This document shows positions 34,938-42,968 of a stretch of DNA of 43,003 nucleotides, piece after piece (position 1 is the first letter of the stretch; every line of letters starts with the position of its first letter). The stretch lies in NCBI RefSeq assembly GCF_003852515.1, contig NZ_QAJK01000083.1:1-43003 (forward strand), read 5' to 3'. The translations under genes were made by a program, and so were the position numbers. Under the pieces are notes generated by a model. That model worked only from the letters and a program-made list of their open reading frames with translations. It did no database searches and had not been told where the DNA came from. The stretch comes from Variovorax sp. KBW07. Its GTDB lineage: Bacteria; Pseudomonadota; Gammaproteobacteria; Burkholderiales; Burkholderiaceae_C.

Positions 34938-35506
34938 AAGAACACATGCTTGAACCGTCACGCCGAATACCGTATCGCACCTGGCCCGGCGCGCTGGCGG
35001 TGCTCCTTGCCATTGCTGCCTATGTGGGCGGCCTGACCTTCTGGAACAACCACACGCCCGGCAACCGGACGCTGGACGCGGGGCAGACCGTCGAAGTGGG
35101 CCACGCCAGGTTCGTGCCAGCCGACGGATGGCAGATGGACGTGTCGCGCTCGAAGGCCGGCAAGTCTTTGATGCTGTTCAAGGGCGGCCACAAATTCCTC
35201 GTCAAGACCGGCCTGTGGATGGGCGGGCCCGACGGGCCGCTGGTGCGGCAGCAACGCATCATGGAGCGCGGCCAGGGGCTGCAGATCGACGGCGACGTGT
35301 CCGACTTCGTCACCGGCTGGGGGCTGCAGGGCAAGACCTTCGCCTACTACGGGCCCACGCTCGCCGGGCGGTTCTGGCAGGTGGTCGACCTGAAGCGCCA
35401 CTCGCTCGTGCAGATCGATTTCTACGGCGCTCACGACGGCCTGAACGAAGCATTGGCCGAGGCGCGGAGCATGCTCGATTCGATGGACCTGGAGGCGCCG
35501 CAGTGA
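34934..35506 (+). CDS. Membrane-anchored hypothetical protein
   Basis: A 190-aa protein I do not recognise. One N-terminal membrane helix (ALAVLLAIAAYVGGLTFW, about 20-37), no lipobox, then a soluble domain outside the cytoplasm of about 150 residues that looks beta-rich (VGHARFVPADGWQMD, LMLFKGGHKFLVKTGLWMGG). ATG at 34934 overlaps the MarR stop (ATGA), and its own stop overlaps the GTG of the PrsW-like gene (GTGA). Such double overlap suggests joint function. Being a single-pass protein next to an intramembrane protease, it could be that protease's substrate or partner, which is inference only. Confidence 0.8.
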   Translation: MKEHMLEPSRRIPYRTWPGALAVLLAIAAYVGGLTFWNNHTPGNRTLDAGQTVEVGHARFVPADGWQMDVSRSKAGKSLMLFKGGHKFLVKTGLWMGGPDGPLVRQQRIMERGQGLQIDGDVSDFVTGWGLQGKTFAYYGPTLAGRFWQVVDLKRHSLVQIDFYGAHDGLNEALAEARSMLDSMDLEAPQ

Positions 35507-36732
35507 ACCTGAACCTTCCCGACGAGCAGGACCAGGCCGCATGGCCCGTCGGCACCGATTCGTTTTTTCAGCCGCAACGCGCCGCCTTCTGGGTGCTGGC
35601 CGCGCTCATCGTCAACGGCCTGTTCTATACCGTGCACATGTTCTCGATGGGGTTCCGGGTCGTGCCCGTCACCGCATTGCTCGGACTGCTGGTGTGGGGC
35701 GGCTACACGCTGCTCTTCTTGCTGGTCTTTCGCACGCTCGACCTGCTGGAGCAGCACTCGTCGGAGGCGTATGTCCTGGCCTTTGCGTGGGGTGGTTTCG
35801 GCGCGGTCTATTTCGCCGTGCCGGCCAACATTGCCATTCAAAGCCTGTGCGCCAAGCTCATATCGCCGGACTTCGTGGCCGTGTGGGGGCCGGCGGTGGC
35901 GGGGCCGATCACCGAAGAATTCCTGAAGCTCGCCGGCGTCATCTTGCTGGTGCTGGTGGCACGCAACCAGTTCCAGACGTATCTGTCGGTGCTGATCGTC
36001 GGCGCCATGGCGGGGCTGGGTTTCCAGGTGGTCGAGAACCTGAGCTACACCGTCAACGCGTCGATGAACTTTCCGCTCGAAAACCAGGTGTACCCCGTGC
36101 TCTACAACCTGCTCATGCGCGGGTTGCTCAACGGGCTGTGGAGCCACGCGGCGTACACCACCATCGCCTCATTCGGCGTCGCGTGGTTCCTGCTCCACCC
36201 CGAGCGGCGCATGGTGACCCGGCTGGCCTGCGCGTTCCTGTGCTTCGCGCTGGCGTGGGCCATGCACTTCGTATGGAACTCGCCGCTCATGGACGAGCGC
36301 TTCGACGACGGGCCCGTGGGCATGGCGCTGTTCATTCTTGTCAAAGGCATTCCCGTGGTGATCGCAGCCGGACTTTTCTGGCGCGTCGCCGCGCAGGAGA
36401 ACGGCGCCTACCTGCATGCCCTGGCGGCGTACTTCGTGCCCGAGCGCGAGTTGATCCGCGACGACGAATGGGTTCGCCTGGGCGCACCCATGCAGCGCTA
36501 CAAGGTCCGCAGGGAAATCGGCTGGACCTTCGGGCTGCGCGCAAGGCGCCTGAAGGCACAGATGCAGTGCGAGCAGCTGAGGTTGATCCGCAAGGCCATG
36601 ACGTATGGGCGCGGGGCGCAGACGCTGCGGCATGAAGTGGCGGTGAGGCGGCTGCGGGCGGAGTTGGAGCCGTTGATTTCCGTCAGTAAGCGTACGGGGT
36701 CACCTGAACAAACGGGTCGACCTGCACCCTGA
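35503..36732 (+). CDS. PrsW family intramembrane metalloprotease
   Basis: A 409-aa polytopic protein of the PrsW family (PF13367 type), with eight or so membrane helices to about residue 330 and a soluble basic C-terminal tail (about 350-409) that is longer than in Bacillus PrsW. Family motifs are seen in order: ITEEFLK (Glu138, Glu139, Lys142), FQVVEN (Glu179), WSHAAYT (His215) and HFVWN (His255), the likely zinc and catalytic residues. Bacillus PrsW cleaves anti-sigma factor RsiW. GTG at 35503 has GGAGG 7 nt upstream and overlaps the preceding stop. The last 50 bp overlap a convergent hypothetical gene. Target likely a single-pass membrane protein; the gene before it is a candidate. Confidence 0.88.
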   Translation: MNLNLPDEQDQAAWPVGTDSFFQPQRAAFWVLAALIVNGLFYTVHMFSMGFRVVPVTALLGLLVWGGYTLLFLLVFRTLDLLEQHSSEAYVLAFAWGGFGAVYFAVPANIAIQSLCAKLISPDFVAVWGPAVAGPITEEFLKLAGVILLVLVARNQFQTYLSVLIVGAMAGLGFQVVENLSYTVNASMNFPLENQVYPVLYNLLMRGLLNGLWSHAAYTTIASFGVAWFLLHPERRMVTRLACAFLCFALAWAMHFVWNSPLMDERFDDGPVGMALFILVKGIPVVIAAGLFWRVAAQENGAYLHALAAYFVPERELIRDDEWVRLGAPMQRYKVRREIGWTFGLRARRLKAQMQCEQLRLIRKAMTYGRGAQTLRHEVAVRRLRAELEPLISVSKRTGSPEQTGRPAP

Positions 36733-37054
36733 AACCGTAGGGCGCGGGAGCGGTGTTGTCAAAGCGGCCAACAAACGGATTTGCGGCGGCGAACTCGATG
36801 AACTTTCCGCGCTTGTCGTCGACCACTCTGGCGCCTGGACAGTCCAACAGGTTGAGATTCATGACCGGTTGACGCTGCGTCGAGCAATAGACACTGACGG
36901 TCACATCGCCGCTCATCGGCCATACCGTCAACTCGAGGCGCACGTCCTGACGATGAACGACGTAGTGAAGCGAGGCGCCGTACTCCTCTTCAGTTGGGGC
37001 CACGCCCAGGAGTTCGAGAAAATCTACCGGCTCCCACATTAGTTCTGGCATCAA
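36683..37054 (-). CDS. Hypothetical protein
   Basis: A 123-aa protein with no family I recognise. Acidic at the N-terminus and beta-rich (VVHRQDVRLELTVWP, DVTVSVYCSTQ), with even composition and a normal high-GC codon pattern, so probably real. The start may be either of the two adjacent ATGs (37054 or 37051). Its 3' end overlaps the convergent PrsW-like gene by 50 bp. It could be an immunity-type or small binding protein, but nothing proves this. Confidence 0.6.
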   Translation of the reverse strand: MMPELMWEPVDFLELLGVAPTEEEYGASLHYVVHRQDVRLELTVWPMSGDVTVSVYCSTQRQPVMNLNLLDCPGARVVDDKRGKFIEFAAANPFVGRFDNTAPAPYGFRVQVDPFVQVTPYAY

Positions 37055-37116
37055 GAATTCCCGTCAGCGCGGGCCTGCATGGAGTCGATCTAGGGGACGG
37101 TTTGAGAAACGACGGC

Positions 37117-37548
37117 TCACTTGGGTATAGGAATCGACTTGGCGGCAATACGGTCGGGCAGGACACGGGCGATCAGTTCCGTGTCGCAATATTCTTCGTA
37201 CCGGGCGATTTTTCCGTCCTTGAAATGGATCACGAAGACATAGTCGTTGTCGTAGCGTTGACCGTCGCGTGTCAGGTTATTGCCTCGGGCTTGCAAGACG
37301 ATGACATCGTCACCGTCGATCAGGCGGGTCGGAATGGTGGCTCGCTCGGCGAGGGCGCGATTGAGTGGACGGAAAACCTCGTCGATGATGGTTTGCTTGC
37401 CCGAGAATTCGCCGCTCCAGGAGCCATTGCCAATGGTTCGCCAAACGACATCGTCGTGGCACGCCTCCCAGAAAGGCGCGCCATTGCCTTTGGCGACTTC
37501 GTCGAAGATGTCGGACACGAGTTGGGCGTTGGGAGAAAGCTTGCGCAT
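37117..37548 (-). CDS. SnoaL-like/NTF2-fold protein
   Basis: A 143-aa protein of the SnoaL-like nuclear-transport-factor-2 fold. The pattern NAQLVSDIFDEVAKGNGAPFW, then DDVVWRTIG, then VFVIHFKDGKIARYEEYCDT is typical of the family, which includes ketosteroid isomerase-like and polyketide cyclase-like enzymes and small ligand-binding proteins. AGGAGC lies 5 nt before the ATG. It is followed on the minus strand by the 36683 gene and preceded by a GNAT gene 35 bp away, so a loose operon is possible. No ligand can be named. Confidence 0.85.
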   Translation of the reverse strand: MRKLSPNAQLVSDIFDEVAKGNGAPFWEACHDDVVWRTIGNGSWSGEFSGKQTIIDEVFRPLNRALAERATIPTRLIDGDDVIVLQARGNNLTRDGQRYDNDYVFVIHFKDGKIARYEEYCDTELIARVLPDRIAAKSIPIPK

Positions 37549-37583
37549 AGAGCTCCTGTTACTTGATGGTTTTGAAAGTCGTG

Positions 37584-38045
37584 TCAGGCCGTGGACGCCG
37601 GCGGCTTCGCCACAAACCCGCGCTCCACATCGCCCTTGAACCCCACCGCTTCATACAGGCCGTGGGCTTCCGGGCGTTGCGCCCCGGACAGCAGCATGAC
37701 CTTGCAGCAGTTGGCGCGCCAGGCTTCTGTCAAGGCGAATTCAAGCAGCGTGCGGCTGACCCCACGGCGCCGAAAGCGCTCGGCGGTCACGACGTGTTCA
37801 ATGACCCCGATGGGGCGCCCGTCGCTGGCGAGGTTGGCCAGCTTTGCGAGCATGCAGGTGGCGGCAACCTCGCCATCGCATTCCGCGACCAGCACCATGG
37901 ACCTGGGGCCTTCGGCCACTTCCTGCCAAAGCTCGGGAATGCGGTCGCTTGAAATCGGCGGGTCATTCGGGCGCAGCTCGCGGTAGAGCGAGAGCACTGC
38001 GGGAATGTCGGCGGCAACGGCTCTTCTTGTCGCGATGGATGTCAT
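37584..38045 (-). CDS. GNAT family N-acetyltransferase
   Basis: A 153-aa GNAT acetyltransferase that would move an acetyl group from acetyl-CoA to an unknown amine. The acetyl-CoA pyrophosphate loop is near RFRRRGVSRTLLEFAL (R/QxxGxG/A type), preceded by VIEHVVTAE, and followed by SGAQRPEAHGLYEAVGF, the usual C-terminal motif. ATG at 38045 (MTSIATRRA) is preferred over a start twelve codons upstream because the domain begins here. It could detoxify a small amine or modify a protein N-terminus. Confidence 0.9.
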   Translation of the reverse strand: MTSIATRRAVAADIPAVLSLYRELRPNDPPISSDRIPELWQEVAEGPRSMVLVAECDGEVAATCMLAKLANLASDGRPIGVIEHVVTAERFRRRGVSRTLLEFALTEAWRANCCKVMLLSGAQRPEAHGLYEAVGFKGDVERGFVAKPPASTA

Positions 38046-38058
38046 AGGGCGATGCAGC

Positions 38059-38517
38059 CTAGCTGTTGAGAAGCGAAGCAATCAAGAGGCCGTAGGCGAG
38101 AACGCCAAGGAAAGCTGCGGCCGGCCACTTCCAGATGGAGCGCCGCATTGGAACCATCGCGATGAGAACGCCGACCGCGATGGTCGCGGCGCCTTGCAGT
38201 TGTGCCTTCAAGCCACGCGCGCAACTGACCGAACCACGGCCTCGCGAGCAGTACTCGGCGGTCCAGATCGCATCGACCCCGATGGCCAGGGCCGCGATGG
38301 CGAGCAAGCCGGTGAGCCACGGAAGTATCCGGAAGACGCGTCGCTCGCGTGGTGACGGGGAAAGAGTCGCCAGTGTCGCTTCGAGCCGCTCGATGGATTC
38401 ATCCCTGCGCTTCCCGGACTCGCGGATGTCCTCGAGTGCGCCAAGCGCTTCGTCTTTCAAAGGCGAAGGGGGAAGGGCTTTCAACTCTTCCGCTGCGTTG
38501 TGTAGATGAGTGCTCAT
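38059..38517 (-). CDS. Hypothetical membrane protein
   Basis: A 152-aa protein, unknown family. A cytoplasmic helical part (about 1-60, HNAAEELKALPPSPLKDEAL..ERLEATLATL) probably forms a coiled coil, followed by two or three membrane helices (ILPWLTGLLAIAALAIGVDA, GAATIAVGVLIAMVP, AAAFLGVLAYGLLIASLL). A pair of cysteines (YCSRGRGSVSC) lies in the loop outside the cytoplasm and could be disulphide-bonded. ATG at 38517 is chosen over one 13 codons upstream. It ends 13 bp before the GNAT gene on the same strand. Confidence 0.7.
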   Translation of the reverse strand: MSTHLHNAAEELKALPPSPLKDEALGALEDIRESGKRRDESIERLEATLATLSPSPRERRVFRILPWLTGLLAIAALAIGVDAIWTAEYCSRGRGSVSCARGLKAQLQGAATIAVGVLIAMVPMRRSIWKWPAAAFLGVLAYGLLIASLLNS

Positions 38518-38730
38518 GCCTGGCTCATTCCGATGTCTGCCGGCATCTGCTTTCACATAGCCGTCCCGCAGTGCCCTGTTTGTGATTCAAGACTTCTCCT
38601 CATCTGATTTTCGGCCGCCCTCTGCCCGGTGGAGGATGCCACAAGCCTCGCAAGAAAGGCGCTCCTGAACAGCGAACACGCAGGCCACGGATTCTTCTAG
38701 TTTCACCCCGCCTGAAGGGTTTCTTAATAA

Positions 38731-38750
38731 TAGATCGAGTACTTGGTCTA
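38731..38750 (+). promoter_or_regulatory. TetR-type operator upstream of the tetR-DUF418 operon
   Basis: TAGATCGAGTACTTGGTCTA is an imperfect 20-bp palindrome with centre AGTACT and outer TAGA/TCTA arms. It is flanked by two AATAATAGAT copies in direct repeat (38727-38736 and 38750-38759), which may include the -10 region. TAGACC/GGTCTA half sites are known for several TetR repressors (for example NemR). It lies 38-57 bp before the TetR GTG start. Binding by that TetR protein is inferred. Confidence 0.65.
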
Positions 38751-38787
38751 ATAATAGATGCCATGACGAACCAGCCCGATCACCCCC

Positions 38788-39393
38788 GTGCGAAAAGTTG
38801 ACCCCGAGCGCCAGCTGGCCAAGCGCCGGCAGATCATGGAAGCCGCGGGCGACTGCTTTGCCCGACGCGGTTTCCACGCCACGACCACCGCCGAGATCTG
38901 CGCCGCGGCGGGCATGAGCCCTGGCAATCTCTTTCACTACTTCGACAGCAAGAGCGCGATCGTCGAGGCCATCGTCGACGAAGAACGGAGCGATACCGCC
39001 GCGTACTTTGCCGCGCTCGAAGAGGCGCCCGATTCCTTCGAGGCGCTGCTCGACTTTCTCGACGTGGTGATGGCCTTCGCCGCCGACAAGAGCTACGCGC
39101 GCCTGGCGCTCGAGATTGCCGCCGAGGCCATGCGCAACCCGGCCATCGGCGCGCGCACGGCCGCCAGCGACGCCGAAACGCGCGCCGCCATTGCCACACT
39201 GCTGCGCGCGGCCATGGCGCGCGGGCAGGCCGATGCGGGGCTCGACCCGGCGCAGGCCGCGTCGTGGGTGGCGGCGCTGATCGACGGCGTGTTCTCGCGG
39301 CTTGCGATGGACGCCTGCTTCGACCCGCAACGCGAAGCGCCGATGCTGCGCCTCGTGGTCAGCCGTTTCCTGAAACCCGGGAGCGCCGAATGA
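38788..39393 (+). CDS. TetR family transcriptional regulator
   Basis: A 201-aa TetR-type repressor. The HTH is at about 15-60 (RRQIMEAAGDCFARRGFHAT, TAEICAAAGMSPGNLFHYFDSK), and the C-terminal helical domain would bind an inducer. GTG at 38788 is the only usable start near the HTH; an upstream ATG at 38763 lies in another frame that stops at once. Its stop overlaps the ATG of the DUF418 gene (ATGA), so the two form an operon. An imperfect palindrome upstream suggests autoregulation. Confidence 0.93.
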   Translation: MRKVDPERQLAKRRQIMEAAGDCFARRGFHATTTAEICAAAGMSPGNLFHYFDSKSAIVEAIVDEERSDTAAYFAALEEAPDSFEALLDFLDVVMAFAADKSYARLALEIAAEAMRNPAIGARTAASDAETRAAIATLLRAAMARGQADAGLDPAQAASWVAALIDGVFSRLAMDACFDPQREAPMLRLVVSRFLKPGSAE

Positions 39394-40676
39394 ACGACGA
39401 CGTGTCGAACAGAACAAAAGAAATCATGTCGCTTCAGAATCTTTCTGCACAACCCGCGGGCTCGCCGCCCGCGAACGAGCGCCAGTCGCTGGTCGATGCC
39501 CTGCGCGGCTTTGCGCTGCTGGGCATCCTCGTGGTCAACATAGCGAGCTTTTCTTCGGCTTACTACGGCGTGGGCGTGCCCGACCCGATGGCGCAGTCGG
39601 TGGTGGAACGCGCGGCGCTGTTCGTGCGGACCTTGCTGTTCGAAACCAAGTTCTACCTGCTGTTCTCGTTCCTGTTCGGCTACAGCTTCACGCTGCAGAT
39701 GCAGTCGGCCGAGCGCGACGGCAAGCCCTTTGCGCCACGCCTGCTGCGGCGGCTGGTGGGGCTGTGGGTGCTCGGCCTGGTGCATGGGGTGCTGCTGTAC
39801 CACGGCGACATCCTCACGACCTATGCGGTGCTGGGCGGCGTGCTGCTGGTGTTGCGGCGCCGGGGCGATGTGTTTCTCGTGCGCTGCGCCATCGGCCTCG
39901 TGTTGCTGACGTCGTTGATGTGGGCGAGCTTCGGCTACCTGCTGGCGTTTTCGGGCGTGCCGCTGGACACGCGTGGTGCGTACGCCGAGGCCGCGCAGGC
40001 ATTGGCGGCCTACCGTGGAACGCCGGCCACGGTAGTCGCCCAGCACCTGCGCGAGCTGTCGCAGATCTGGGTGGTGATCGGGCTGGCGCAGGCGCCCACG
40101 GCGCTGGCGATGTTCTTCATGGGCTTCATCGCCGGGCGGCGCCGGCTCTTTGCGAACGTGGAAGCCCATCGGGCGCTGTTCAAGCGGCTGATCGCCTGGG
40201 GGCTGGTGGTCGGCGTGCCGGGTGCGGTGTTCTATGCCTGGCCGTCGGTGCGGCTGAACGATTCGGTGCGCGAAATCTACAGTCTGTCGGTCGGCCTGCT
40301 GACGGCGCCGTTTCTCACGGCCGCCTATGCATCGGGAATGATGCTTCTGTTCCAGACGCCGCGCGGCAAGGCGCTGGCCGAACTGCTGGCGCCGGCGGGG
40401 CGCATGGCACTGTCCAACTACCTGCTGCAGTCGCTGGTGTGCGCCTGGATTTTCCTGGCTTACGGGCTGCGGCTGATGGGAACGATCGGGCCGCTGGCGT
40501 CATTCGCGTTCGCCTTCGCGATCTTCGCCGGGCAACTGCTGTTGAGCCGTTGGTGGATGGAGCGCTTTGCCTACGGGCCGGTGGAATGGCTGCTGCGGGC
40601 CTTCACGAACCTGTCGCTTCCGGCGATGCGGCGCAGGCCACGGAGCGACGCTGGCTCTTCGGCCTTGCGGGACTGA
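39390..40676 (+). CDS. DUF418 (YeiB-like) membrane protein
   Basis: A 428-aa membrane protein of the DUF418/YeiB family, function not established. After a cytoplasmic N-terminus it has the family opening SLVDALRGFALLGILVVN (about 35-52), then about nine or ten helices including FYLLFSFLFGYSF and HGVLLYHGDILTTYAVLG. The late segment GRMALSNYLLQSLVCAWIF is the DUF418 core, related to acyltransferase-3-like membrane enzymes. The start at 39390 overlaps the TetR stop; a second ATG (MSLQNLS) at codon 13 is possible. A TetR-DUF418 pair under a self-made repressor suggests induction by a small molecule. Confidence 0.92.
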   Translation: MNDDVSNRTKEIMSLQNLSAQPAGSPPANERQSLVDALRGFALLGILVVNIASFSSAYYGVGVPDPMAQSVVERAALFVRTLLFETKFYLLFSFLFGYSFTLQMQSAERDGKPFAPRLLRRLVGLWVLGLVHGVLLYHGDILTTYAVLGGVLLVLRRRGDVFLVRCAIGLVLLTSLMWASFGYLLAFSGVPLDTRGAYAEAAQALAAYRGTPATVVAQHLRELSQIWVVIGLAQAPTALAMFFMGFIAGRRRLFANVEAHRALFKRLIAWGLVVGVPGAVFYAWPSVRLNDSVREIYSLSVGLLTAPFLTAAYASGMMLLFQTPRGKALAELLAPAGRMALSNYLLQSLVCAWIFLAYGLRLMGTIGPLASFAFAFAIFAGQLLLSRWWMERFAYGPVEWLLRAFTNLSLPAMRRRPRSDAGSSALRD

Positions 40677-40692
40677 ACGACCGAGCGGGCAT

Positions 40693-42747
40693 TCAGCCTT
40701 TCGCCAGCCGCGCTTCGTTCGATGCCGGCAGGTCGGGCAACTCGGCCAACTCCGCCAACTCCGCCAATGCAGGCAGTTCGGTCCCGGCCTTGTGATGAAG
40801 GGGCAGCCAGAGCTTGAAGCGGGTGCCGCTGCTGCCGGATTCCCAGCTCACGGTGCCGCCGATGGCCAGTGCGCGGCGCTGCTGGTTGCGCAGCCCGCGA
40901 CCGCTTCGGTGCAGGGCTTCGTCGACGGCAAAGCCCGCGCCGTTGTCCTCGATCATCACATGCACGCCCTGGTCGTCCGTGGCCGTGCTGAAGCGGATCA
41001 CGGTGGCCTGCGTGTGGCGCAGCACGTTGGCCACGCACTCCTGCATGATGCGCAAGATGTGCAGCGCGCTGCTCGGGTCCAGCCAGGGCAGCGCGGGCAC
41101 CGACTGCACGTCCCAGCGCAGCGCAACGCCGGCGCTTTCGATGCGCGGCGCCAGTCGAAAGCGCAGGGTGGCCAGCAGCAGCAGCAGATCGGCATCGACG
41201 CTTTCCATGGAGTCGATGGCCAGCTTCAGGTCGTCCATGCAGCCCTTGAGCACGCCCGAGATTTCAGCGTCGTTCATGGCGCCTTGCTCCACCGAGCGGA
41301 TGGCGCTGGTCAGCGACGAGCCCAGTCCGTCGTGCATGTCCTGCATCAGGCGCCGGCGTTCGGCACTGAGCATGTGCTGGTTCTCGATCACGCGCAACCG
41401 CTGGTAGCTTTGCTCCAGCTCGGCTTCGCGCGCCTGCAGGCGCTGGGCCAGGCCTGCGTTCAACCGGCCCACTTCGGCAAATGCGCCGGTGTACCGCTGG
41501 AACATGATGTACGAGAAGATGAAGAACAGGCTGATGATGGCGTAGGGCGAGGTGTACACGCTCTCCGGGCTCACCAGGTTGTTCTGCAACAGCCCGTCGT
41601 ACGAAGTGACGGCTACGGTGAACACGGCCCAGCCCGCCACCAGTCGCCCCTCGGGAAATTGCGTGCGCAATGCCTTGCGCAGGTTCACCGCAAAGATCAG
41701 CACCGCGACGGGCAGCACCATCAGGTTGAGCAGCGGCGTGATGAGGTACAGGCTGGCAATCGACGCCGATACATGCGGCAGCGTCGCGATGTTGCAGGCC
41801 AGTGCCACCGCAACCATCGAACGGGTGAGCCAGGGCGAGGGCTGCTGGTGCAGGCGCTGCAGGAACAGGTGGATGAGGATGATCAGCCAGAGCATCGACG
41901 CCACGGTCATCCATTCGAACCACTCGTCGGACACGGGAAGGTAGTCGCCGCTCACGGAGTAGTGGAGCATGCGCAGGAAAGCGGCGGCGGAGATGGCGAA
42001 GAACAACAGATAGCGCACTTCGCGCCGCTTGCCCAGCCACACGGCAAAGGCGAAGGCACCGACCGCCAGGAATGCGGCGCTGCCCATGAACGGCAGCTGC
42101 ACTTGCAGCAGTTCGCGAACCTGGTAGCGCCAGTTCAGCGAGTCTTGGTCGCCGACCCACACGGTCGAGAATCCGCTCCCGCTGCTACGCAGGCGGTTGA
42201 CGCGAATGAGCACGGACGTGGGGGCGGGGGTGTTGGCGGTCGCGTTCAGCGGCAGCAGCAGGGGATGGTTGAAGCCGTTGTGTATGGGGCTGCCGTGCGA
42301 CTGATAGAGCAGGGCACCATCGCCATAGACGGCAATGTGGCCGAGGGTCTTCCAGCGTGGGAGATAGAGATGGAGCGGTTGCTTCGACGGCGCCAATTCG
42401 GACAGATCGAGGTGATACCAGTCGGTAATGGTCTGCACGCCGCCCGTCGAGGTGGGGACGAGATCGCGCGGGGCGGTATGCGGAAGGGGAATGCTTTTCC
42501 AGCCGGTTTTCGGCAGTGCGGCGTCTTCGATGCGGCGCGGAGGGGCGGAGTAGCCCATGCCGGGAACGGAGAGCAATTGGGCCCGGGTGATGTGCACGGC
42601 GCCGACGGTGTGTTGCGGCGCTTCGTCGGTGGCGGGCAGTTGGCTGGGCGTGGCATGCGCACAAGTCAGGACGGCGAATGGCAATGCAAGCCACAGTTTC
42701 GCGATCCAGCGGCTGACTTGCTCCCAGCCGGTGCTGCCTGGCTTCAT
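40693..42747 (-). CDS. Membrane sensor histidine kinase (HisKA_3 type)
   Basis: A 684-aa sensor kinase. Residues 1-32 are a signal peptide or first helix. About 45-205 form a beta-rich periplasmic sensor domain like 7TMR-DISM-type extracellular domains, and about 215-415 hold seven membrane helices. A coiled-coil linker (430-460) is followed by the phospho-acceptor MQDMHDGLGSSL with His472 (NarL/NreB-type HisKA_3) and the ATPase domain (EDNGAGF, GRGLRNQQRRALAIGG). The C-terminus carries three LAE repeats from a 9-bp tandem DNA repeat. No response regulator is adjacent; a NarL-type partner must lie outside. Ligand unknown. Confidence 0.9.
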   Translation of the reverse strand: MKPGSTGWEQVSRWIAKLWLALPFAVLTCAHATPSQLPATDEAPQHTVGAVHITRAQLLSVPGMGYSAPPRRIEDAALPKTGWKSIPLPHTAPRDLVPTSTGGVQTITDWYHLDLSELAPSKQPLHLYLPRWKTLGHIAVYGDGALLYQSHGSPIHNGFNHPLLLPLNATANTPAPTSVLIRVNRLRSSGSGFSTVWVGDQDSLNWRYQVRELLQVQLPFMGSAAFLAVGAFAFAVWLGKRREVRYLLFFAISAAAFLRMLHYSVSGDYLPVSDEWFEWMTVASMLWLIILIHLFLQRLHQQPSPWLTRSMVAVALACNIATLPHVSASIASLYLITPLLNLMVLPVAVLIFAVNLRKALRTQFPEGRLVAGWAVFTVAVTSYDGLLQNNLVSPESVYTSPYAIISLFFIFSYIMFQRYTGAFAEVGRLNAGLAQRLQAREAELEQSYQRLRVIENQHMLSAERRRLMQDMHDGLGSSLTSAIRSVEQGAMNDAEISGVLKGCMDDLKLAIDSMESVDADLLLLLATLRFRLAPRIESAGVALRWDVQSVPALPWLDPSSALHILRIMQECVANVLRHTQATVIRFSTATDDQGVHVMIEDNGAGFAVDEALHRSGRGLRNQQRRALAIGGTVSWESGSSGTRFKLWLPLHHKAGTELPALAELAELAELPDLPASNEARLAKG
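40738..40767 (-). repeat. 9-bp tandem repeat in the kinase 3' end
   Basis: Three imperfect copies of AACTCGGCC/AACTCCGCC in tandem encode the Leu-Ala-Glu repeats near the kinase C-terminus. The in-frame unit means copy-number change would lengthen or shorten the tail without a frameshift. Confidence 0.7.
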
Positions 42748-42968
42748 GGCTTGCGCCTGCCTTGCTGGGGACTTGCCGCCCGGGAATTACGGGGCGTGCT
42801 CCGGCCAATTGCGCCATTGAGGGTGTGGTGGCCGAGGGCGAAATGGGTCGGTTGCATCAGGACACAATTATGTCCTCGGGTTGCTTTGTGGACTTTTTCC
42901 GGTTTTTTGGATGTGCGAATTAGCGGGGTACTTGTTGTCGGCGCTGTTGTGTGTTGGGAGCGAGTTCA

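Noticed and set aside
38763-38801. Short ATG-started frame before the TetR gene
   Set aside because: It has only 12 codons before a stop and is out of frame with the TetR domain; the GTG at 38788 is used instead.
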